A stretch of DNA of 44,598 bases from Desulfuromonas sp. (lineage in GTDB: Bacteria > Desulfobacterota > Desulfuromonadia > Desulfuromonadales > BM515): contig PKUF01000032.1 in NCBI GenBank assembly GCA_002869635.1, forward strand, positions 1 to 44,598, given 5' to 3'. This document shows, one piece after another, positions 10,052-19,779 of this stretch. Positions within the stretch are counted from its first letter, which is position 1; each line of letters starts with the position of its first letter. Under the pieces are notes generated by a model. The model did not search any database and was not told the origin of the DNA. It saw only the letters and a program-made list of their open reading frames with translations. The translations under genes and the position numbers were made by a program.

Positions 10052-10080
10052 AAAAAAGAGGCCCCCTAGAGGGCGCTCTT
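10052..10080 (-). terminator. Rho-independent terminator after the tetraheme cytochrome gene
   Basis: Minus strand GAGCGCCCTCTAGGGGGCCTC followed by TTTTTT; lies just past the stop of the 10089-10934 CDS. Confidence 0.65.
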
Positions 10081-10088
10081 CATTTTTA

Positions 10089-10934
10089 TTATTTTACGTG
10101 ACAGGCCTTACAAAGGGCACTGCCAGTGTTCGGTGTAATAAGAAACGGCGTGTAAACAGTGTAAGCGGGATCACCTGCGTTTGTTCCGTATTTACCGTAA
10201 TCGACATGCGGATCATGACAACTGGAACATTCGACCCTGTTTGTCGCCCCGAAGAAACGTACATTTTTACCTGCCGCATTCACCGTCGTATCAAGCCCCG
10301 ACGGGTCGTCTAAATAAGCCGCATCATAACTGAATGAGATGGGATGGTCATCTGACAGATCACCACCAACGTTATAAATCATGTTAAACAATCTGTCACG
10401 TGATGAGCCGATCCAGGCTCCTGGAGCGAGGGGGTCTGGAAAACCTATCTCCTTGATCGTTACCCACTGATCATTCATACGAATTCGCTCTGTCGGCTCT
10501 GTGGCATCTAACTGTGGCGTTCTATTACTTAAATTGATGACCCGGTTCACCGCGATCGTCCCGTCATGACAAGAGAGACAGAGAAGCGACTCTGTACTAA
10601 CGGCCCGCGCGGTATCTCCTGCCGTCGCGCCGAGTGTTGAACTATCGTAATGCGTGAAATAGCCTGGTGCCGCAATATTTGCAGCGAGCGGATTTGAGGA
10701 CGCGGTATCGTCCATCTCGCGGTTCCAGAGCGGGCCATCAAGGCTTCCACCGTGTGGTGTATGACAAAAGATACAGATTTCATCTTCATCACTTGCATTA
10801 TACGGTGATGACGTGGTCTTGCTCATGTTGTGCATTGTGTTAGCAATCCCCGCAACTCCCTTGGCCATGGCACTTAGTGGTAATACCGCCAAGACAATCA
10901 ACATTCCCATTACCGCAACTATGCTTCTCATCAT
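10089..10934 (-). CDS. Secreted tetraheme c-type cytochrome
   Basis: Signal peptide MMRSIVAVMGMLIVLAVLPLSAMA; heme motifs CIFCH, CLSCH, CSSCH, CKACH. Start placed at MMRS inside the 293-aa ORF. Confidence 0.9.
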   Translation of the reverse strand: MMRSIVAVMGMLIVLAVLPLSAMAKGVAGIANTMHNMSKTTSSPYNASDEDEICIFCHTPHGGSLDGPLWNREMDDTASSNPLAANIAAPGYFTHYDSSTLGATAGDTARAVSTESLLCLSCHDGTIAVNRVINLSNRTPQLDATEPTERIRMNDQWVTIKEIGFPDPLAPGAWIGSSRDRLFNMIYNVGGDLSDDHPISFSYDAAYLDDPSGLDTTVNAAGKNVRFFGATNRVECSSCHDPHVDYGKYGTNAGDPAYTVYTPFLITPNTGSALCKACHVK

Positions 10935-10975
10935 ACTTCGTTCCCCAGAATAGATGTTTCTACCACCCAATCAGA

Positions 10976-13864
10976 CTAGTCAAGGAGATGGACCAATTGC
11001 TCAATTTCGACGTAGCCGGAGGCGCCACTCACCATGGTTGCCAACAGGGCGCGGGCCTGCTTTGCAGCTTCCTTATAATCTTTTATTTCTATCGCCGCCC
11101 TGACAGCCCCTGTTTCTCCCGCTGCCAGAAAAGTATCAATTTGATCAACCTTCTCAACCAAAGAGCCCCTGAAGCTCTCTACAATTGCACTGCCATAGGA
11201 ACGGACGTAGCGGATCTCGCCGGCAGAATTCCCGACAAGGAGATCTTTTCCGCTTTTCCCGTCGAGATCAACGGAAAAGAGCCGCAATCGATTCCCCAGC
11301 GAATAAGTTCCACTGGTCGATTTGCCGTTGTTGTCATTAATCAGCTCATCGGCAACCGAAAGAACCGCAACCGCCTTATAATTCCCGGAAACCGACTCGT
11401 ACACATAGATGTGTTCGTCAGCTGCAAGCAAAAGCTCTGCGGCATTATCGCCATCCCAGTCAACGAAAAAGGGCGCAACGGGTGAGCTGATTCGGAAAAG
11501 GACAACGGGAGCGGAAAGTTCCGGCGCAGCATCTGTCCCAAGATTGGTACAGAGCGACACCGTGCCGTCTGTCGCACCAACAAGCAGGTCTTTGTCGTTA
11601 TCGTTGTCAATATCATAAATAACCGGCGCAGCCGCCCCTGAAACCATAAGGGGGCCTTCCACAGTCGTCACCACAGACCCTGTGTAATCAGTACCGTTGG
11701 CTCCAGAAGTCGCCAGATAGAGGTGAACCGTTCCATCCTCAGCACCTATCACAAAATCGTTCAAGCGATCATTGTTCCAATCGACAACAACAGGCGTGGC
11801 GCCGGGAAGTAACGGTAACCCAGATATCTCTGTCAGCGCCCCAAAGTAAAGGTCTCCCTCAAGAGATTCAGCACCAGCGGCGACGCTAATTCTACCGGAG
11901 AGCTCTCCGGTCACCAGATCAAGCAGACCATCTCCGTTCAAATCAACAAGATAAGGGACTGCATCTCCAGAGAGAGAGATCTTGGTCGCATCCACCTCCA
12001 GCGGCCTCGCCTTGAGATCTTCCGGCGAGATTGCAGGGCGCAGCGCCACAGAGACAGAAAGGTTCTCGTTCTCACCAACCGTAATCTGTTTCACGACGGG
12101 CTCGAAGCCACTCTTTACCAGAACAAGAGAAGTCTGTCCCGGCGTGAAGTCTTGAATTTCCAGAGGGGTCACCCCTGCATAACTACCGTAGTAACCATAA
12201 TTCCCCCCGAAGTAGACCTTGACCCCCGGCATATTCGCATCAACAGACACCAATGTGGTATCATAGACGAACATTTGCGCATCGCTATAGGACGTCGTCC
12301 CATGCTCATCAACAGCAAGAACCCGAAGGAAATAGGCCTCTCCATCCATCAAGGCTGCATATCCCGTCAGATCGGCCAGAGCGGTCTCTCTCAGCTCACT
12401 AAGTTCTGACTCAGCGACAACCTGCTCAAAGGACGGGTCCGAAGAGACCTCGACCATGTACTGAACCGCGTCATAGGGATCGGGGTCGACTGATGCATCC
12501 CAAGAGATGAGATCTGCACCGTCAACGACAGCAGCGGCTACAGGACGCAGCAGAGAAGGGGCAGAAGGAGCTTCCGGCGTGGCATTGACATAGAACGACT
12601 CCAACCCTGACCAACCGGAGACTTCCTCAGCATCCGCCGCCTGAACCCGCCATGTAATCTGGGCATTTTCAGGCAAAGACACATCCACCTGAACATCCGT
12701 GTTCCCCTCGCCCTCAGGCTGCTCCAAATACTCCACAACGAGCGTGTCATCCGCGTAAACCTGCACCTGATACGTCAGAACATCGCCATCAGCATCAACG
12801 GCATTTTCTATTTGCAGCAGCGGCGTTGCCGTCGAAACCTCGACATTATCAGTCGGACTATACGGAACCGGAATTCCAGGCTTAACATTTGTAACCGGCG
12901 GGGTGGGGTTTATTGCACCATCGACGCCAAAAACTTCAACACGCCCCCCGTCCGAAGAGACAAAGAGGCGATGGGTCAGACCATCGTAGGCAACAGCACG
13001 AGGCATCGCCAGCTGTCCGACCTCAATCCCCTGCGTCCCATACGTCAACAACAAACCACCTGAGACCGCAGGTGCTGACATCACCCGTACCTGCCCCAAC
13101 ATCGTGTCAAGAAAATAGGCCCTTTCATTTCCAGCCTTGCCACCAAATGCGATCCCCCCGAACCACGCCAGAGAAGGCGTTCCAAAGGACGTCGTCATCG
13201 AAAGTGAACGCTTATAGTTCCCTACCATGTCATATACGACCACCTTTGCCGGGGTCCGGCCATAGGTCTGAACATCTGCAACGTACACTTCTTTATTGAC
13301 ATCATCGATCGCCAAGGCCCACACGGAGATCAACGTCGAAAGAGTTGTCCCTTTTGCCCCAATACTGTAGGCACATTCACTCCCGTCAGGGCCATACACC
13401 CGAACCTTCAAGACCGACTGATCAACAACATAGACATATCCATCGGCATCAACCTTTATCATGTCCACATTGCCGAATTCCCCTTCACCACTTCCCAGAG
13501 AGCCAACAAGGGAACCGGAATCCAGGTCCAAAACCCGAACGATCGTGCGATCACCGACATAAAGACGAGAACGGCCTGAATCCACGGCCATCGCCCCCGC
13601 ACTCAGAAAAGCCGAAGAGTAAGTCTCTGCAAGCTCTCCATACATGTCAAAGCGATAGACAACATGATTCAGCGAGTCCGCGACATACAGATTCCCCTCG
13701 GAATCGACATCAAGCGCACTGACAAACGCCAACCGATCACTACTGATCCGCCCCAGAGAGGCCAAGTCCGGGACCGTTGCCGCCTGAACCGGCATATGCC
13801 AAATGACACTCACCAGCAGCACAATCGCCGCCAAAAGGCCAGTCTTCCGAATTTGCAATTCCAT
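10976..13864 (-). CDS. Secreted NHL-repeat beta-propeller protein with FN3-like, PEGA and FG-GAP/VCBS-type repeats
   Basis: N-terminal signal peptide; NHL-like 'ALDVDSEGNLYVADSLNHVVYRFD'; PEGA-like 'PGVKVYFGGNYGYYGSYAGVTPLEIQDFTPGQTSLVLVKSGFEP'; FG-GAP-like 'VDLNGDGLLDLVTGELSG', 'VDWNNDRLNDFVIGAEDG', 'YDIDNDNDKDLLVGATDG'. Confidence 0.85.
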   Translation of the reverse strand: MELQIRKTGLLAAIVLLVSVIWHMPVQAATVPDLASLGRISSDRLAFVSALDVDSEGNLYVADSLNHVVYRFDMYGELAETYSSAFLSAGAMAVDSGRSRLYVGDRTIVRVLDLDSGSLVGSLGSGEGEFGNVDMIKVDADGYVYVVDQSVLKVRVYGPDGSECAYSIGAKGTTLSTLISVWALAIDDVNKEVYVADVQTYGRTPAKVVVYDMVGNYKRSLSMTTSFGTPSLAWFGGIAFGGKAGNERAYFLDTMLGQVRVMSAPAVSGGLLLTYGTQGIEVGQLAMPRAVAYDGLTHRLFVSSDGGRVEVFGVDGAINPTPPVTNVKPGIPVPYSPTDNVEVSTATPLLQIENAVDADGDVLTYQVQVYADDTLVVEYLEQPEGEGNTDVQVDVSLPENAQITWRVQAADAEEVSGWSGLESFYVNATPEAPSAPSLLRPVAAAVVDGADLISWDASVDPDPYDAVQYMVEVSSDPSFEQVVAESELSELRETALADLTGYAALMDGEAYFLRVLAVDEHGTTSYSDAQMFVYDTTLVSVDANMPGVKVYFGGNYGYYGSYAGVTPLEIQDFTPGQTSLVLVKSGFEPVVKQITVGENENLSVSVALRPAISPEDLKARPLEVDATKISLSGDAVPYLVDLNGDGLLDLVTGELSGRISVAAGAESLEGDLYFGALTEISGLPLLPGATPVVVDWNNDRLNDFVIGAEDGTVHLYLATSGANGTDYTGSVVTTVEGPLMVSGAAAPVIYDIDNDNDKDLLVGATDGTVSLCTNLGTDAAPELSAPVVLFRISSPVAPFFVDWDGDNAAELLLAADEHIYVYESVSGNYKAVAVLSVADELINDNNGKSTSGTYSLGNRLRLFSVDLDGKSGKDLLVGNSAGEIRYVRSYGSAIVESFRGSLVEKVDQIDTFLAAGETGAVRAAIEIKDYKEAAKQARALLATMVSGASGYVEIEQLVHLLD

Positions 13865-14206
13865 ATTTCGCCTCCTAATAGGTACGGATGGTTCCTTTAT
13901 TTATCAAGCTTCATGTTCAAATTCGATGTAGGACAGAGGTGTCCTCACGCGGAGTAGATGCAACCATGGTACCAAATCAACACAACCACTCATCGCTCCT
14001 TGAACTCACCTCGACAAACAGCCCCCGACATCTATCCTTTTCGCCAAAATTGCGGGGTTTCCAACAAAGAGCATCGCTCTTCAAACTGTCACCCTTGCCC
14101 CCGCTTCACCTTGTGCTTTGACGGGGCCTGTGTTATTTAACGTGCGCACAGAATAGCATCATTTCTCGTTGTGTCACTTTCTCATCCTTATAAACGAGCA
14201 TCGACC

Positions 14207-15622
14207 ATGTCCCCTCACAAATCCTTGCTCCGCCATATTCCCGGAGTCGATCGCCTTCTGCAAAGCCCCCTGCTGCAAAACCTCGCCAGTGAGATCCCAA
14301 CCACCCTCATCACTGATGCGGCTCGCAATGTTACCGCCACCCTCCGGGAGAGAATACTCGCCGGCGAACTCCATACCGCCCCATCCGTTGAGGAGATCTG
14401 CGTCCAAACCCATCGCGAAGCCTTGCTGCGGGCTCGCCCCTCGCTACGCCCAGTCCTTAATGCCACCGGAACCCTGCTCCACACCAATCTCGGTCGCGCA
14501 CCCTTAAGCGATGCTGCTCTGTCGGCGATGGAGTCGGTCGCCCGTTCCTACTCCAATCTTGAGCTTGACTTGGAGAGCGGCGAACGCGGCCACCGCTACA
14601 GTCATATCGAGGCACTCCTTTGCCGCCTCACCGGCGCCGAGGCCGCGACAGTGGTCAACAACAACGCCGGAGCGGTCATGCTCGCCCTCACGGCTCTGGC
14701 ACAAGGGAGAGAAGCGATCGTCTCGCGAGGCGAACTTGTTGAGATCGGAGGGGCTTTTCGGGTTCCCGATGTCATGGCCGCGGGGGGTGTTTTGTTGCAC
14801 GAAATCGGCACGACCAACAAGACCCATCTTCGCGACTACCGTGCCGCCATCAACGAAAAGACCGGACTCCTTCTTAAAGTTCATACCAGCAATTACCGCA
14901 TCGTCGGGTTCACCGCCGCCGTTTCGGCGAGCGAGATGGTCTCTCTCGCTCGCGAGCATAACCTGCCGGTCCTTGAAGATCTCGGCAGCGGGATGCTCAT
15001 GGACCTCTCTCCCTTCGGGCTTCCTAAGGAACCAACGGTTGCCGAAGCGGTCGGCGCCGGGATTGACGTGGTCACCTTCAGTGGCGACAAACTCCTTGGC
15101 GGACCTCAGGCCGGTCTCATTGTCGGGCGCAAAAACGCTGTGGAGAAAATCCGCAAACACCCCTTCGCTCGCGCCCTGCGCAGTGACAAACTAACCCTGG
15201 CAGCGTTGGAGGCGACCCTACGTCACTACCTTGACCCGGCTGATGCACTGCGCGAGATCCCGGTTCTGAGGATGCTTGCTGTCACGCCGCAGGAGCTGCG
15301 CCGCTCTTGCCGCCGGCTGCAGCGGCGCCTTTCTCAACTGGCCGAGCAACTACACTGTGAGATCGTCCCCGAGCCGTCGGCTGTCGGTGGTGGCGCCCTA
15401 CCGCTGACGTAGCTTCCCGGAGAGGCACTGGCGCTGCGACCACAAACTATCTCTGTCGACACCCTCGCCACCCGCCTGCGGCTCGGAAGCCCGGCGGTGG
15501 TCGGGCGACGCCGCGATGGCCTCTTCATCATCAACCCTCGCACCTTGCGTCAGGACGAGGAGGCAACGCTCTGCGCCGCCATCGCCTCGGCCCTCACTCT
15601 GGAAGCAACGTCCGCATCATGA
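14207..15622 (+). CDS. selA: L-seryl-tRNA(Sec) selenium transferase interrupted by an in-frame amber codon at 15410-15412 (possible pseudogene)
   Basis: SelA-type sequence with PLP-lysine region 'TFSGDKLLGGPQAGLIVGRK'. After TAG the same frame continues 'LPGEALALRPQTISVDTLATRLRLGSPAVVGRRRDGLFIINPRTLRQDEEATLCAAIASALTLEATSAS' to TGA at 15620-15622, overlapping the selB ATG. Confidence 0.9.
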
Positions 15623-17547
15623 GCAAAACAACAGAACGCCATCTGATCATCGGCACCGCGGGCCACGTCGATCACGGCAAGACGACCCTGATCCGTGCCT
15701 TGACCGGCGCCGAGACCGATCGCCTCAAAGAAGAGAAGGAACGCGGGATCTCTATCGATCTCGGCTTCGCCCCGTTCCGGCTCCCCAAAGGGGGAATGGC
15801 CGGTATCGTCGACGTCCCTGGGCACGAACGCTTTATCCATAATATGCTCGCTGGCGTCGGCGGCATCGACATGGTCCTGCTCCTGCTCGATGTCATGGAG
15901 GGGGTGATGCCTCAGACGAGAGAGCATCTCGCCATCCTTAAGCTGCTCGATGTACAACGTGGCATCGTCGTATTGAGCAAATGCGATCTTGCCGATCCTG
16001 ACTGGGTCGATCTGGTGGAAGAAGAAATCCGCGAAGAGGTCGCCGAAACCTTCCTTAAAGACGCTCCTTTCTGCCGTGTCTCGGCCTTGACCGGCGACGG
16101 TATCCCCGATCTCATCGCGACGATTGAGGAGGTCGCCCGAGCCATCACCCCCAAGGATGCCGACGGCCCCTTGCGCCTTCCTATCGACCGCCACTTCACT
16201 GTTGCCGGGTTCGGCACGGTGGTGACCGGCACACTCCTTTCGGGACGGATCCGCACAGGCGAGACGGTGGAGATGCTCCCTCCGGGAGAGACTGTACGGG
16301 TGCGCGAGCTGCAGGTGCATGGCAAGAAAGTCGAGGAGGCCAGCGCTGGTCAGCGCGCCGCCCTCAACCTCGTCGGTCTCGACCGCGAACGGATTCAACG
16401 CGGCGCCGTGGTTGGAACCCCCGGCATCTTCGAGATGACCGAACGCTTCGACGCCCGCCTTACCCTGCTCCCCGAGGCTCCGCGCCCCCTCAAATTCCGC
16501 GACCCGGTCCATCTCTACCTCGGCACCGCCCGGGTGGTGGGGATGGTCGCCCTGCTCGACCGGGACATTCTTGAACCGGGGGAGAGCGCCATCGTGCAGA
16601 TTCACCTCGACCGACCGCTGGTGGCACATCGTCAGGACCGCTTCATCATCCGCTCCTATTCGCCGATGACGACCATCGGCGGCGGGGTGGTGGTCGATCC
16701 AGCCCCAGTCAAACATAAGCGTTTCCGCGATGACGTCATGGCCTCCCTCAAAGAGTTGGAGTCGGGGGAGAAGTCATTCCTGCTGCAAAAACTCGCCGCC
16801 CAGCCCTGCCTGCGCCTTAAGGAGTTCGAACAACTTGCCGCCATGGGACGGGAACGGATCGGCGACCACCTTGAAGCACTGCAGAACGAAGGACGGGTCG
16901 CCCTGCTCGCCGACCAGTGGGTTGTCGTCGAGACCTTGCGTAGCTGGCGCCGCAGACTGATCGAGGAGGTCGAGCAGTTCCACAAAGCGAATCCGCTTCT
17001 CCTCGGCATCCCCCGCGCAACCCTTAAAGGGGCGTTGCCTGCCGCCCTTCTCCCCAAAGGGTTCGATGCCCTCCTTGCCGCCGCTCATGAGGAAAACGAT
17101 CTGGTCGCCGGGACAGAAAGCGTCCACCTCCCTGGCTTCTCTCCCCAACCGGAAGGGGAGCAGGCTCGCCTCATTGAACAGATTGAAAATGCGTATCGGC
17201 AGGACGGGGTGTTGGTCAAGAACCGGCAGGAGATGCTCGACCGACTCGGTCTTGATGCCGCAGCGAGCGACGAATGCTTCGCCTACCTCTTTGCCACTGG
17301 GCGGCTGGTGCGGCTCAGCGAAGAGAGCTTTCTGCACCGCGACGCTTATAACGCCGCACTCTCCGCCCTGATCGACCACTTCAACCAACAGAAAACCCTG
17401 ACTCTGGCGGAGTTTCGCGACCGCATCGGCAGCGCCCGCAAGCAAACACAGGCGCTGCTCGAGTACTGGGACAGTCTCAAATATACCCTGCGTCAGGGAG
17501 ACGCCCGGGTCGGGTGGAAGCTCCCCACCGCCCCACCAGCTTCATGA
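15619..17547 (+). CDS. selB: Selenocysteine-specific translation elongation factor
   Basis: GTAGHVDHGKTTLIRALTG..TDRLKEEKERGISIDLGFA..DVPGHERFIHNMLAG; C-terminal winged-helix region. Confidence 0.95.
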   Translation: MSKTTERHLIIGTAGHVDHGKTTLIRALTGAETDRLKEEKERGISIDLGFAPFRLPKGGMAGIVDVPGHERFIHNMLAGVGGIDMVLLLLDVMEGVMPQTREHLAILKLLDVQRGIVVLSKCDLADPDWVDLVEEEIREEVAETFLKDAPFCRVSALTGDGIPDLIATIEEVARAITPKDADGPLRLPIDRHFTVAGFGTVVTGTLLSGRIRTGETVEMLPPGETVRVRELQVHGKKVEEASAGQRAALNLVGLDRERIQRGAVVGTPGIFEMTERFDARLTLLPEAPRPLKFRDPVHLYLGTARVVGMVALLDRDILEPGESAIVQIHLDRPLVAHRQDRFIIRSYSPMTTIGGGVVVDPAPVKHKRFRDDVMASLKELESGEKSFLLQKLAAQPCLRLKEFEQLAAMGRERIGDHLEALQNEGRVALLADQWVVVETLRSWRRRLIEEVEQFHKANPLLLGIPRATLKGALPAALLPKGFDALLAAAHEENDLVAGTESVHLPGFSPQPEGEQARLIEQIENAYRQDGVLVKNRQEMLDRLGLDAAASDECFAYLFATGRLVRLSEESFLHRDAYNAALSALIDHFNQQKTLTLAEFRDRIGSARKQTQALLEYWDSLKYTLRQGDARVGWKLPTAPPAS

Positions 17548-17554
17548 GGATATG

Positions 17555-18589
17555 ATGACACAAAAACTTCGACTGACCGCCCTCTCCCGCAGCAGCGGCT
17601 GAGCCGCAAAACTGGCCCCCGGGCCACTGGCGCAGGTTCTGCGTCATCTACCAGAGAATCGCGACCCGAACCTTCTATCGGCCGCCATCCCTTTTGCCGA
17701 CGCCGGGATCTACCGCCTCGACGCGACAACCGCCCTTGTGCAATCTGTCGACTTTTTCACCCCGGTCGTCGACTCCCCGCGCCTCTTCGGGCGGATCGCC
17801 GCCGCTAACGCCCTCTCCGACATCTATGCGGTGGGGGCACGGCCGTTGACCGCCATGAATCTCGTCGGTTTCCCCCGCTGCCTCGCACAGGAAATCCTTA
17901 CCGAAATCCTCTTGGGTGGCAGCGAAGCGATGGCCGAGGCCGGTGCCACGCTGGTCGGTGGCCACACGGTGGAGGATGACGAGCCGAAATACGGCCTCTC
18001 GGTCACCGGTCTGGTCGATCCGACGATGATGGTCTCCACCGTTGGCGCCTGTCCCGGCGACCATCTCTACCTCACAAAACCACTCGGCACCGGCATCCTC
18101 GCCACCGCTCTCAAAGGAGAGGTTCTTGCCGAGAAGGATATCCCCGACGCCATCGCCGGGATGGCAACCCTCAATCGCACCGCCTGCGCTGCCATGCTTG
18201 AGATCGGGGTCAACGCCTGCACCGACATCACCGGCTTTGCCCTTCTCGGACACGCACTGGAGATGGCCGAGGCGAGTGACGTCTCCTTCGAGCTCAACGG
18301 CGCCAGCCTGCCAGCCTATCCGCACAGCTTCGAAATGGCCGCCATCGGCCTTGTCCCCGAGGGGAGCTACCGCAATCGGGAGTTTTATCGAGAGCGGGTG
18401 CTGAACTGGGAGGAGATAGCGCCAGAGATGATCGACCTGCTCGCTGACCCCCAAACCTCAGGGGGACTGCTCATGGCCGTGGCGCCAGAAAAGTCGGCCG
18501 CGCTTGAAGCACGACTGCAGCAGACCGGTGGGGGATGGAAGGTCGGGGTCGTTAAAGATGGGAAACCAGGGACAATGCAACTCACCTAA
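17555..18589 (+). CDS. selD: Selenide, water dikinase; selenoprotein with UGA (Sec) at 17600-17602
   Basis: ATG at 17555 gives MTQKLRLTALSRSSG-U-AAKLAPGPLAQVL, continuing in frame into the listed ORF 17738-18589. Sec is codon 16, at the known SelD Cys/Sec position. Confidence 0.93.
17612..17627 (+). promoter_or_regulatory. Candidate bacterial SECIS stem-loop downstream of the selD UGA
   Basis: GGCCC-CC-GGGCC inverted repeat beginning 11 nt after UGA; folding not computed. Confidence 0.4.
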
Positions 18590-18606
18590 AGGCAAGACAA
18601 CGCCCC

Positions 18607-19623
18607 TTAAACCGTGTCGACTGGTTCAACCAAAGCAATCTCCTCAAGATTGCGAATGGCGGCTGGCTGTCCCAAGGTGATCAGGATATCGGAGGCCGCG
18701 ATCTCAACATCGGAGGCAGGATTGAAAACCATCTGCCCATCCCCCTTCTTGATCCCGACGATGATAATCCCGAGGTCGCGACGGATCCCCGAGGCGACAA
18801 GACTTTTACCGACCAGAGCCGAGGCGGCATCAACCCGTATCTCTTCCAGTTGCAGCTCAAGGTTTCGGCCGGCGGTGGCAATTTCGATGAAGTCCATCAC
18901 CGAAGGACGCAGTATCGCCTGCGCCATACGGTTGGCACCAATGGTATAGGGAGAGATCACTTTGTTGGCGCCGGCCCGTTTAAGCTTCTTCTCTGACCCC
19001 TCCTCACCGGAGCGGGCAAGAATAAAGAGCTCGGGATTAAGGCCGCGAGCGGTCAGGGTGATATAGACATTCTCGGTATCGGAGGTGACTACCGTCACCA
19101 GCCCTCGCGCCCGTTCGATCCCCGCCGCCATCAAGACCTCATCATCGGTGGCATCGCCCCGAACATGGAGGAAGCCTTCCGCTTCGATCTTCTGGCAGAG
19201 ATCCGGCTCACGTTCAACCACAACAAACGGTAGCGGCCGGTTGTGAAATTCGCGACAGATCAGATGGCCGATTCGGCCGTAACCACAGATGATGTAGTGC
19301 CCTTTGAGTTTTCGGATCTGCTTCTCCACTTTCTTCCTCCCGAGAATCCCGAGCAGGTGCCCTTCAACGGTAAACTGAATCAAACTCCCCACCGCATATG
19401 CAATGATTCCCGCCCCGAAGAGAATCAGCAGGATGGTGAACGCTTTCCCCTCCTCCGAAAGACGGTGCACCTCACCATAACCGACCGTCGCCAGAGTAAT
19501 CACCGTCATGTAGAGCGCATCAAAAAAACTCCAATCTTCGATAACCGCGTAACCGGCGGTTCCCGCCCCCATTACCGCAATTAGAATAAATAGAGAAAAG
19601 CGCAGATGCCGAATCGGATCCAT
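18607..19623 (-). CDS. Potassium channel with TrkA-N/TrkA-C (RCK) domains
   Basis: Selectivity filter TLATVGYGEV; Rossmann 'GHYIICGYGRIGHLICREF'; C-terminal TrkA-C-like segment. Confidence 0.88.
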   Translation of the reverse strand: MDPIRHLRFSLFILIAVMGAGTAGYAVIEDWSFFDALYMTVITLATVGYGEVHRLSEEGKAFTILLILFGAGIIAYAVGSLIQFTVEGHLLGILGRKKVEKQIRKLKGHYIICGYGRIGHLICREFHNRPLPFVVVEREPDLCQKIEAEGFLHVRGDATDDEVLMAAGIERARGLVTVVTSDTENVYITLTARGLNPELFILARSGEEGSEKKLKRAGANKVISPYTIGANRMAQAILRPSVMDFIEIATAGRNLELQLEEIRVDAASALVGKSLVASGIRRDLGIIIVGIKKGDGQMVFNPASDVEIAASDILITLGQPAAIRNLEEIALVEPVDTV

Positions 19624-19705
19624 CTATTTTCACCCTAAAAAAGAAATTCACGGATCATAGCGCATAAAGCTTAAAAAACAAGAATATATCATGGGTTGAA
19701 GGATA

Positions 19706-19749
19706 TTGTATACAAAATGACTTGACAACCTATGTATACTGTATACAAT
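19706..19749 (+). promoter_or_regulatory. Promoter with overlapping GTATAC palindromes upstream of gntR-type gene
   Basis: TTGACA (19722-19727), 16-bp spacer, TACAAT (19744-19749); TTGTATACAA at 19706-19715 and GTATACTGTATACAA at 19734-19748. Confidence 0.6.
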
Positions 19750-19779
19750 TCCCGGCAAGATCATTGTGGGAGTGGGATT

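Noticed and set aside
15410-15412. TAG in selA as a pyrrolysine codon
   Set aside because: TAG is used as an ordinary stop in this window (e.g. genes ending at 37409, 42060 and 44131) and no pyl genes are present here. Kept only as a remote option to be tested.
15550-16716. 388-aa minus-strand ORF opposite selB
   Set aside because: Shadow ORF in GC-rich coding DNA; selB identity is clear.
17600-17602. selD as a pseudogene because of in-frame TGA
   Set aside because: The TGA is at the known Sec/Cys catalytic position, within a selAB operon and with a plausible downstream stem-loop.
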